Shown here in pieces: positions 1 through 4,799 of a stretch of 5,716 nt of DNA. Source of the DNA: an uncultured Eubacteriales bacterium. GTDB taxonomy: Bacteria; Bacillota; Clostridia; UMGS1840. Both the position numbers and the translations under genes were made by a program. Where the stretch lies: contig USLP01000103.1 in NCBI GenBank assembly GCA_900555525.1, forward strand, positions 1 through 5,716. The letters run 5' to 3'. Within the stretch, counting starts at the first letter, position 1, and each line of letters starts with the position of its first letter. The notes beneath the pieces were generated by a model. That model searched no databases and had not been told where the DNA came from. It worked only from the letters and a program-made list of their open reading frames with translations.

Positions 1-1
1 C

Positions 2-640
2 TGGATGCATAACGGCTACATTAATATAGATAACAAAAAAATGTCAAAATCGCTCGGCAACTTCTTTACCGTAAGAGATTTGGCAAAGAAATTTTCATAT
101 GACGTTATACGTTTCTTTATGCTGAGCGCACATTACAGAAGCCCGATAAATTTTTCGGACGAGCTTCTGACGCAGTCCCAAAAAGGCTTGGAGCGTATCA
201 CAACCTGCATAGAAAATCTTGAATTTTTGAAGGGTAAAATCAAAGACGAAGAAATCACGGCGGAGGAAAAAGCACAGCTTGATTCGTTCAGAGAAAGCTT
301 TATCTCGCACATGGACGACGACTTAAACACAGCAGACGCTATTTCCGATATATTTGAAGCGGTAAGAACGATAAATGCGAAAATGTCGGAAAATCCCACA
401 TCGGGCTACAGAGATTATGCGGCTAAAATTCTTGACGAATTGACAGGCGTTTTGGGCATTGCACAGCCAAAAGAAACGAGCGATGCGGACGAAGATAAAA
501 TAAACGAGCTTATCGCAAAAAGAGCGGAATTTAAAAAGCAAAAGGACTTCAAATCGGCAGACGCAGTAAGAGATGAGCTTGCAAAAATGGGAATTGAGAT
601 AAAAGATACCAGAGAGGGCGTTAAATGGAAGAGAATATAG
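2..640 (+). CDS. cysS: Cysteinyl-tRNA synthetase, C-terminal part (5' end outside window)
   Basis: Cytoplasmic class I aminoacyl-tRNA synthetase that charges tRNA-Cys with cysteine using ATP. The reading frame is already open at base 2 (a Trp codon directly before MHNGYIN), so the gene enters from the left. About 212 codons are present, against roughly 460-470 for the full protein, so the N-terminal Rossmann half with the zinc site and HIGH motif is missing. The signature KMSKS loop, which stabilises the adenylation transition state, is encoded at 38-52 and followed by LGNF. Next come the helical DALR-type anticodon-binding region (FMLSAHYRSPINF, then HMDDDLNTADAI) and the usual CysRS tail (RAEFKKQKDFKSADAVRDEL, ending GVKWKRI). 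The first ATG at 5 is internal and not the start. The stop at 638-640 overlaps the next gene by 16 bases, so the two are probably translationally coupled. Identity is very secure. Confidence 0.97.
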   Translation, partial: WMHNGYINIDNKKMSKSLGNFFTVRDLAKKFSYDVIRFFMLSAHYRSPINFSDELLTQSQKGLERITTCIENLEFLKGKIKDEEITAEEKAQLDSFRESFISHMDDDLNTADAISDIFEAVRTINAKMSENPTSGYRDYAAKILDELTGVLGIAQPKETSDADEDKINELIAKRAEFKKQKDFKSADAVRDELAKMGIEIKDTREGVKWKRI

Positions 641-1086
641 AAAAACCGTGCGTTATAATAAGCGCCTGCCTTTTCGGCAAGTGCGTGCGTTATGACGGCA
701 GGGTTAAAAATACGCTTTCCGATTTGGACGAGCTTAAAAAGAAGTATCGCCTTGTTCCCGTTTGCCCCGAAATGCTCGGCGGCTTGGGAATGCCCAGACC
801 GCAGTCCGAAATAAAAAACGGACGCGTTATAAATATTTTGGGCGACGACGTGACGGACGCATTTAGGAAAGGTGCGGAAAAAACATACGAAATTTTTGTA
901 AAAAACAATGCGGAATTTGCGATTTTAAAGGAAAGCAGTCCGTCCTGCGGAAGAAATACCGTATATGACGGCTCGTTTTCGGGCATAAAAACAAAAGGCA
1001 GAGGAATAACAGCAGACTATCTTTTAAATAAAGGAATAAAGGTTATAAGCGAAAAAGAATTATATAAATTAAACGAAAGGCAGTGA
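625..1086 (+). CDS. DUF523 family protein, TudS-like [4Fe-4S] thiouracil desulfidase
   Basis: A 153-residue protein matching DUF523 along its whole length: SACLFGKCVRYDG (13-25), VPVCPEMLGGLGMPRP (44-59), LKESSPSCG (101-109), YDGSFSGIK (114-122) and GRGITADYL (125-133). From established knowledge, stand-alone DUF523 proteins include TudS, an iron-sulfur enzyme that removes sulfur from 2- and 4-thiouracil, and DUF523 is also the desulfidase half of RudS, which removes sulfur from 4-thiouridine in tRNA. Three cysteines hold the cluster in that family; here C15, C47 and C108 sit in matching motifs, with E49 of CPE and the Ser-rich KESSPSCG loop also kept. So the active site looks intact, but the substrate is inferred. 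ATG 625 is preceded by AGAGAGGG (611-618) with 6 bases of spacing. The start lies inside cysS, implying co-translation. No signal peptide; cytoplasmic. Confidence 0.87.
   Translation: MEENIEKPCVIISACLFGKCVRYDGRVKNTLSDLDELKKKYRLVPVCPEMLGGLGMPRPQSEIKNGRVINILGDDVTDAFRKGAEKTYEIFVKNNAEFAILKESSPSCGRNTVYDGSFSGIKTKGRGITADYLLNKGIKVISEKELYKLNERQ
1075..1080 (+). promoter_or_regulatory. Ribosome binding site deciding the yicC start
   Basis: GAAAGG lies 11 bases before ATG 1092 but only 2 bases before the in-frame GTG at 1083. The GTG is too close to be served by it, so ATG 1092 is the better start. A third in-frame ATG at 1104 would remove the conserved residues just before MTGYGR. Confidence 0.5.
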
Positions 1087-1091
1087 GCAAT

Positions 1092-1970
1092 ATGGCTGTA
1101 AGCATGACAGGCTACGGCAGAGAAAAAAGAGAAATCGGCGGCTATGAGATAACCGTTGAAATTAAAACCGTTAATAACAGATATTTTGATTCAAATATAC
1201 GTGTTCCGAAAAGCTTTGGATTTTTGGAGGAAAAAATAAGGGCATACCTTATGAAACGTATAAACAGAGGAAAAACGGACGTGTTTGTTTATATAACAAA
1301 TACGGCTGACGGCGATTTTTCTCTTAAGGTCAATAAAACGGCGGCACAGAAATATTATAACGCATATAAGGAGCTTTCAGAGCTTTTGAATGTTCCTTTT
1401 GATTTGACGGCGGACAAGCTCGGCAGAATGCAGGAGGTTTTATCTCAAAAGGAGGAGGACGCAGACGAAACTAAGGTTTGGGAATGGGTTTTTTCCGTAT
1501 TGACAGCCGCGGCGGACGATATTATCGCAATGAGAAAAACGGAGGGCAAGCGTTTGGAGGATGATGTTCTTTCGGGTATCGAAATTTTGCGCAGTACCGT
1601 TTCGCAGATAGAAAAGCGTCTCCCCGAATCGGTTAAAGATTACGAAAAACGCTTAAGAGAAAAAATGGACGAATATATAGGAAGCGCGTCATATGACGAA
1701 GCAAGGCTTCTTACCGAGGTTGCGATATTCTCCGACAAGGTTGCAACCTTTGAAGAAACAATCCGCCTAAAGAGCCATTTCGACAGCTTTTCGGAGCTTG
1801 TTAAAAAGGATATGCCAGTCGGCAAAAAGCTTGATTTCATCGTCCAGGAAATGAACAGAGAAGTCAATACGATTTGCTCCAAATGCCAGGATATAGAAAT
1901 TTCCAAACTCGGCATCGACGCAAAATCTCAAATTGAAGCAATACGTGAACAAATACAAAACATAGAATAA
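1092..1970 (+). CDS. yicC: YicC family endoribonuclease (YloC-like)
   Basis: Cytoplasmic RNase of the YicC/YloC family. E. coli YicC takes part in small-RNA decay, and B. subtilis YloC is its homologue. With ATG 1092 the protein has 292 residues, the usual family length. The N-terminal YicC domain opens with the hallmark SMTGYGR (4-10), followed by VEIKTVNNRYFD and INRGKTDVFV. The middle carries EGKRLEDD. The C-terminal DUF1732 domain has the invariant block around VQEMNREVNTICSK (about 252-265) and ends in a helix (IEAIREQIQNIE). All expected conserved stretches are present. It lies 5 bases after the DUF523 stop and is probably transcribed from the upstream cysS promoter; a strong terminator follows 2 bases after its stop. 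In many Bacillota yicC is followed by remA and gmk; here it is the last gene of the operon. An upstream GTG at 1083 would add three residues. Confidence 0.93.
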   Translation: MAVSMTGYGREKREIGGYEITVEIKTVNNRYFDSNIRVPKSFGFLEEKIRAYLMKRINRGKTDVFVYITNTADGDFSLKVNKTAAQKYYNAYKELSELLNVPFDLTADKLGRMQEVLSQKEEDADETKVWEWVFSVLTAAADDIIAMRKTEGKRLEDDVLSGIEILRSTVSQIEKRLPESVKDYEKRLREKMDEYIGSASYDEARLLTEVAIFSDKVATFEETIRLKSHFDSFSELVKKDMPVGKKLDFIVQEMNREVNTICSKCQDIEISKLGIDAKSQIEAIREQIQNIE

Positions 1971-1972
1971 TT

Positions 1973-2001
1973 AAAACCGCCCGAAGCATCGGGCGGTTTT
2001 T
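1973..2001 (+). terminator. Rho-independent terminator of the cysS-DUF523-yicC operon
   Basis: A perfect 12-bp stem, AAAACCGCCCGA (1973-1984) pairing with TCGGGCGGTTTT (1989-2000), closes on the 4-base loop AGCA and runs into five T residues (1997-2001). The stem is flanked by A's on the left and T's on the right, so the complementary strand also reads as stem plus T-tract. It probably works in both directions and would also stop minus-strand transcripts coming from the GH43/AraC side. It starts 2 bases after the yicC stop. Confidence 0.95.
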
Positions 2002-2344
2002 GACCGAATTTAAAAATGAATTGATTGATAGAATATCAGCAAAGCTCAACAAGGAGCGTATAGTAGTAGGTGGTAACAAGTGCTTATACAAACGCAAATA
2101 TCAACTAAAATTTACTGAATTTATCATAGCTAAAGTTTTAGATGCTTTTTGGGATGTTGTTGCCGATACCATAGCTGACGGAGATAAAATATCAATTCAG
2201 CACTATCTATCTATATATCCCAAATATGTTACTAATGGCAAGGCTGATAATTATTGTATTAAAGTAAAAGCAATGGAACGATTAAAAAGAGCTTGCCAAA
2301 CTCTTACTGAGAACGAAAAGAGAAAGGAAGTCCAAAATGAGTGA
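2000..2344 (+). CDS. HU/IHF-like DNA-binding protein, phage-type, start doubtful (possible remnant)
   Basis: Up to 114 residues from a TTG at 2000. The sequence has the HU/IHF layout: an N-terminal helix pair (ELIDRISAKL, then FTEFIIAKVLDAFWDVVADTIADGD), a beta region beginning KISIQHYLSIYPKY where HU has its VxLxGFGTF strand, and a closing IKVKAMERLKRACQTL that parallels the HU C-terminus. The DNA-gripping beta arm looks very short (about VTNGKADNY). Such divergent HU proteins are typical of Clostridia phages and mobile elements, where they bend DNA. The TTG lies on the T-tract of the preceding terminator and no convincing ribosome site serves it; an alternative in-frame TTG is at 2021, also without one. 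No promoter is visible, so the gene is expressed only by read-through, if at all. The frame itself is unbroken. It ends overlapping the start of a second, broken gene (ATGAGTGA), the mark of a former operon. Family call moderately sure; function not proven. Confidence 0.55.
   Translation: MTEFKNELIDRISAKLNKERIVVGGNKCLYKRKYQLKFTEFIIAKVLDAFWDVVADTIADGDKISIQHYLSIYPKYVTNGKADNYCIKVKAMERLKRACQTLTENEKRKEVQNE
2323..2330 (+). promoter_or_regulatory. Strong ribosome binding site for the broken ORF at 2337
   Basis: AAAGGAAG with core AAGGA at 2324-2328 stands 8 bases before ATG 2337. This near-ideal site sits within the last codons of the HU-like ORF and shows that a real gene began at 2337 although only ten codons of it remain. 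Confidence 0.6.
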
Positions 2345-2369
2345 TACTAAATGGATTGATTCAAACTGA
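2337..2369 (+). pseudogene. 5' stub of an unidentified gene cut off by a rearrangement
   Basis: ATG 2337 opens MSDTKWIDSN and reaches a TGA at 2367-2369, only ten codons. It has a near-ideal ribosome site 8 bases upstream and its ATG overlaps the TGA of the HU-like ORF, an arrangement typical of phage or operon genes. The stop lies in sequence that, read on the other strand, is the coding end of the GH43 fragment, so the rest of this gene was replaced rather than mutated. Ten residues are too few to name a product. It could instead be a real decapeptide leader, but the shared breakpoint with GH43 makes a truncated gene more likely. Confidence 0.45.
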
Positions 2370-2660
2370 ATATGCCATATAGAATTTTCCTTTGTGAAAA
2401 TAAACCTCCGGTGACCAAAAGAAACGTTCACCAAGTACATTTTCACCTTTTTCGAGACAATATCCCAAATTCGTCCAGTTTTCCAAATCATCTGAAACAC
2501 AAACTTCAAATCCGTCTCTTCCGTTGTAGTCGGTACGCCAACCTACTGACCAATCAATATCTCGTTCATCTTCTCTCGTACAATACAGATAATATTTACC
2601 GTTGTGCAATAAAACAAAAGCATCTCCGCCCTCAACATAGGGATTATTAAAATTAGTCAT
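2361..2660 (-). pseudogene. Glycoside hydrolase family 43, N-terminal third only (3' end lost)
   Basis: Remnant of a cytoplasmic GH43 five-bladed beta-propeller enzyme; the family removes arabinose or xylose from plant polysaccharide fragments. Starting at ATG 2660, 99 residues remain out of the 300 or more usual. Visible are NPYVEGGDAFVLLHNGKYYLY (6-26; D13 fits the N-terminal catalytic base), the second-blade pieces VSDDLENWTNLGY and FFWSPEVYFHKGKFYMAYSV (82-99). The frame then hits TGA exactly where family members continue with Glu-Glu-His. Residues beyond that stop (INPFSITH) do not resemble GH43, so this is a junction, not a point mutation. The catalytic acid Glu and the pKa-modulating Asp are gone, so the product cannot be active. 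The start is well set: AAGGAGA (2675-2669) lies 8 bases before ATG, while the longer frame to 2711 has no support. No signal peptide. It lies 83 bases downstream of araC on the same strand. Confidence 0.85.
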
Positions 2661-2699
2661 ACTATAAATCTCCTTAAAATTAAAATTGTTTTTTATCAT

Positions 2700-2730
2700 A
2701 TTATATAGCATAATAAAATATCTGAGTAAA
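2700..2730 (-). promoter_or_regulatory. Candidate promoter for the GH43 fragment
   Basis: On the minus strand a perfect TATAAT (complement of 2700-2705) lies about 40 bases before the GH43 start. TTTACT (complement of 2725-2730) could serve as a weak -35 with 19-base spacing. The 11-base palindrome AAATGACATTT (2728-2738) overlaps that -35 and could be an operator. There is no terminator hairpin between araC and GH43, so read-through from araC is also possible. The region is AT-rich, so chance matches are likely. Confidence 0.4.
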
Positions 2731-2743
2731 TGACATTTTCTTT

Positions 2744-3511
2744 TTATTTTTTGATGTTTTCTTTATATTGCGACGGTGTTAAACCTACATATTTTTTAAA
2801 TTGACGTGAAAAATGATACAGATTGGTGTACCCAACCAGCTCTGCCGTTTCGGATACACTGTATTGACATTTCAAAAAACACTTTGAATGCTCTATACGT
2901 GTATTTATTAAATCTTGTTTTGGAGAAATGCCAAAAGCTTTGTTATATAGTGTATAGAACTGCGATTCACTTAGTGCAATTTCCTTTGCAAATTTTTCAA
3001 CATTATGAATTTCTTTATAATACATTCGTATTGCTTTATGTACTGACAATAATCTCTTATATATGTTTGTATCAATTCTGATTTTATGATTTTCGTGAAG
3101 CTCTTGCGACATTTTTATAAAAAGTTCTTGAATCTTAAAATTATATATATCTTTACAATATTTTGAATTTAATTGTTTTTCAGATTCTATATCCAAAATA
3201 ATGTCTGTAATTTTGCAGGTATTCAAAGGATAGTAAACACGGTTACACTCAATATTATATTTCTTTATCAATTTGGCAAAGTTTCCTTCTATATTCATCC
3301 AGTCGTGATATAAAATACATTTTTCAGCTTTGAAATATCTGTATGAATGAGGTTTATACAATACACATCCTCCGGGTTTAATTACCTCTCCGGTTATCAA
3401 TTCAACTTCTGTATGAAAATGGATAAAAACATAGTAGCTTTCACATTTGTTTATTTCAAGAATAAATCCTTTATTTTCCGGCCAATTTGCATGAACTTCT
3501 TTTATCTCCAT
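2744..3511 (-). CDS. AraC family transcriptional regulator, probable sugar sensor
   Basis: A 255-residue cytoplasmic regulator. The N-terminal half (about 1-130) looks like an AraC-type cupin sensor (YYVFIHFHTEVEL at 26-38, then a beta-rich PGGCVLYKPHSYRYF stretch typical of sugar-binding AraC proteins). The C-terminal part (about 152-252) is the AraC DNA-binding domain with two helix-turn-helix units: VEKFAKEIALSESQFYTLYNKAFG (171-194) and VSETAELVGYTNLYHFSRQFKKYVGLTPSQY (219-249), the second being the family signature. The start is secure: GAGGA (3522-3518) lies 6 bases before ATG 3511. It is divergent from the sugar permeases across a 333-base gap and points towards the GH43 remnant, so it probably activates both and itself in response to a plant-derived oligosaccharide; this is inferred from position. 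Codon use is very A/T-rich, more than in the cysS operon. Length and domains look complete. Confidence 0.93.
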   Translation of the reverse strand: MEIKEVHANWPENKGFILEINKCESYYVFIHFHTEVELITGEVIKPGGCVLYKPHSYRYFKAEKCILYHDWMNIEGNFAKLIKKYNIECNRVYYPLNTCKITDIILDIESEKQLNSKYCKDIYNFKIQELFIKMSQELHENHKIRIDTNIYKRLLSVHKAIRMYYKEIHNVEKFAKEIALSESQFYTLYNKAFGISPKQDLINTRIEHSKCFLKCQYSVSETAELVGYTNLYHFSRQFKKYVGLTPSQYKENIKK

Positions 3512-3562
3512 ATTTTTTCCTCGACAATCAATATATTTACCATACCCTAAGAGTTATATTAC

Positions 3563-3637
3563 ATTATAAATGTGTTTTTTTAAAGAATTCATCCTGCGTT
3601 TCGTCATAATTATATCACATAGCAGAAAAAAACATTA
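3563..3637 (-). promoter_or_regulatory. Candidate araC promoter(s)
   Basis: Reading the minus strand, two perfect TATAAT boxes precede araC: the complement of 3563-3568 (about 50 bases before the start codon) and the complement of 3609-3614. Neither has a good -35 at the right distance, the best being weak 3-of-6 matches. The nearer box gives a normal leader length. Both lie in AT-rich DNA, so the choice is uncertain. Confidence 0.35.
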
Positions 3638-3766
3638 ATTTCAAAAAAATCAGTAGTAACGATATTCTCCACTTATTTGTTTTTATTTTGAGAAATCTGA
3701 TATTATATCATAAATTAATTGAAAAACCATAATCGGATATACAGAACACCTGAATGGTTATTTCTT

Positions 3767-3795
3767 TTTCGGAAAAATTGTGATATATATATAAT
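3767..3795 (+). promoter_or_regulatory. Candidate promoter of the permease operon
   Basis: A perfect TATAAT (3790-3795) lies 49 bases before the first permease start. The -35 position at 16-17 bases spacing holds only TTTCGG/TTCGGA, a poor match. A good -10 with a poor -35 is what an activator-dependent promoter would show, fitting the divergent AraC gene. The inverted repeat AACCAT/ATGGTT (3725-3759) sits just upstream, where an activator would bind. Confidence 0.45.
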
Positions 3796-3844
3796 TGGGA
3801 TTAAACAATTGTGCAGAAATATGTACAAAAGGAGGAAGCGTTAA

Positions 3845-4789
3845 ATGAGTAACAAAAAAAGCAAAACGAAGGGGAACACTATACGTGGCAGTATGATAAA
3901 AGACAATATTGAATTCTTTTTTCACGCACTGCCGGCAATAGTGGTCACATTTATATTTTGCTATATGCCTATGTATGGTGTTATAATTGCATTTAAGCAA
4001 TTCAACCCGAACAAAGGAATATGGAGGAGTCCGTGGGTAGGGGTTAAAAATTTTGATTTTTTCTTTACATCCCAGGATGCCGTTCGTATTACAAGAAACA
4101 CGCTTTTATATAACGGAGCTTTTATAGTGCTGGATATAGTTTTTGCAGTAATGCTTGCACTTATGTTTTTTAATTTAAAAAACAAGCTTTCACTTAAAAT
4201 ACATAATACAATCGTTATTTTGCCAAAGTTTATGTCGACGGTTCTTGTTTCATACATAGTTTATGCTATATTAAATCCTGCATCAGGTATTTTAAATCAG
4301 ATAATGGGTTCATTGGGATTTGCCGGTAATACAGACTGGTATTCCAAGCCTGAGGCATGGCCGTTTATTTTGACGTTTGTACATATATGGCAAAATGTCG
4401 GAATGAATTGTATTTTGTATTATGCTTCGCTTATGAGCATTGATGATTCGCTTTTTGAGGCGGCAATAATTGAGGGGGCAAAGAAAAAACATCTTATGTT
4501 TAATATTTGTGTACCTCATTTGATTCCTGTAATTACAATATCATTCATTTTGGCAGTAGGCGGAATCTTTGGCGGTGATTTTGGTTTGTTTTATCAGACA
4601 ACAAGAAACATCGGAACACTTTATCCTACAACGGATATTATTCCGACCTATGTATTCAGAGGGCTAAAAGACGGTAATATGTCAATATCTGCAGCAGTCG
4701 GTTTATTTCAGTCATTGGTAGGAATGCTGCTTGTAATTTTAACAAATATTATTGTTAAAAAAGTATCACCTGAAAACAGCTTATTCTAA
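3845..4789 (+). CDS. Carbohydrate ABC transporter permease, LplB/YteP type (CUT1)
   Basis: First membrane subunit of a CUT1 sugar importer in the cytoplasmic membrane; it would pair with the next permease, an extracellular lipoprotein that binds the sugar, and usually a shared MsmX-type ATPase. It has 314 residues with a charged Lys-rich N-terminus and about six membrane segments (roughly 30-51, 93-111, 121-142, 172-193, 226-246, 282-303). After the first comes MYGVIIAFKQFNP, typical of LplB. The EAA loop that docks on the ATPase starts at E205 (EAAIIEGAKKKHLMFN, then PHLIP). The end, DFGLFYQTTRN through TYVFRGLK to VKKVSPENSLF, is the standard LplB/YteP tail, so the gene is complete. ATG 3845 has AAAAGGAGG (3827-3835) with 9 bases of spacing. 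It is the first gene after the divergent AraC region, so it is probably AraC-controlled. Substrate unknown; the GH43 neighbour suggests xylo- or arabino-oligosaccharides. Confidence 0.95.
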   Translation: MSNKKSKTKGNTIRGSMIKDNIEFFFHALPAIVVTFIFCYMPMYGVIIAFKQFNPNKGIWRSPWVGVKNFDFFFTSQDAVRITRNTLLYNGAFIVLDIVFAVMLALMFFNLKNKLSLKIHNTIVILPKFMSTVLVSYIVYAILNPASGILNQIMGSLGFAGNTDWYSKPEAWPFILTFVHIWQNVGMNCILYYASLMSIDDSLFEAAIIEGAKKKHLMFNICVPHLIPVITISFILAVGGIFGGDFGLFYQTTRNIGTLYPTTDIIPTYVFRGLKDGNMSISAAVGLFQSLVGMLLVILTNIIVKKVSPENSLF

Positions 4790-4797
4790 GGAAGGGG
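4788..4797 (+). promoter_or_regulatory. Ribosome binding site deciding the second permease start
   Basis: AAGGAAGGGG overlaps the stop of the first permease. Its AAGGA core (4788-4792) is well placed for ATG 4800, and its GAAGGGG part for the next in-frame ATG at 4806. It rules out the TTG at 4752, which lies within the first permease and has no site. ATG 4800 is preferred; 4806 would remove only two residues. Confidence 0.65.
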
Positions 4798-4799
4798 TA

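Larger units (their letters stand above)
3512..3844. promoter_or_regulatory. Divergent control region between araC and the permease operon
   Basis: This is 333 bases of AT-rich, non-coding sequence with no reading frame of note. It should hold the araC and permease promoters plus AraC sites. Visible elements are the 13-base perfect palindrome TGATATTATATCA (3698-3710), the 9-base direct repeat ATTATATCA at 3609-3617 and 3702-3710, and a 6-bp inverted repeat AACCAT (3725-3730) / ATGGTT (3754-3759). TATAAT-type boxes occur on both strands. I see no riboswitch fold and no GC-rich hairpin. Confidence 0.7.

Noticed and set aside
95..541. Minus-strand open frames across cysS
   Set aside because: They lie opposite strongly conserved CysRS coding sequence, lack ribosome sites and read as low-complexity shadows.
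1083..1085. GTG start for yicC
   Set aside because: The only purine-rich site ends 2 bases before it, too close for use; ATG 1092 has workable spacing and gives the family's usual N-terminus.
2361..2363. GH43 ending by a simple nonsense mutation
   Set aside because: Translation past the TGA in the same frame gives INPFSITH and then enters the HU-like ORF region, with no GH43 similarity, so the downstream DNA itself is foreign.
2372..2650. Plus-strand 92-codon open frame
   Set aside because: It is the antisense shadow of the GH43 fragment, has no ribosome site and resembles no protein family; the minus strand shows clear GH43 motifs.
3512..3844. Riboswitch or small RNA in the divergent region
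   Set aside because: No GC-containing helices or conserved aptamer-like blocks can be seen; the sequence is AT-rich and fits promoter and operator DNA.
4752..4754. TTG start for the second permease, overlapping the first by 38 bases
   Set aside because: No ribosome site, and the extra 16 residues are not membrane-protein-like; AAGGAAGGGG clearly serves ATG 4800 or 4806.
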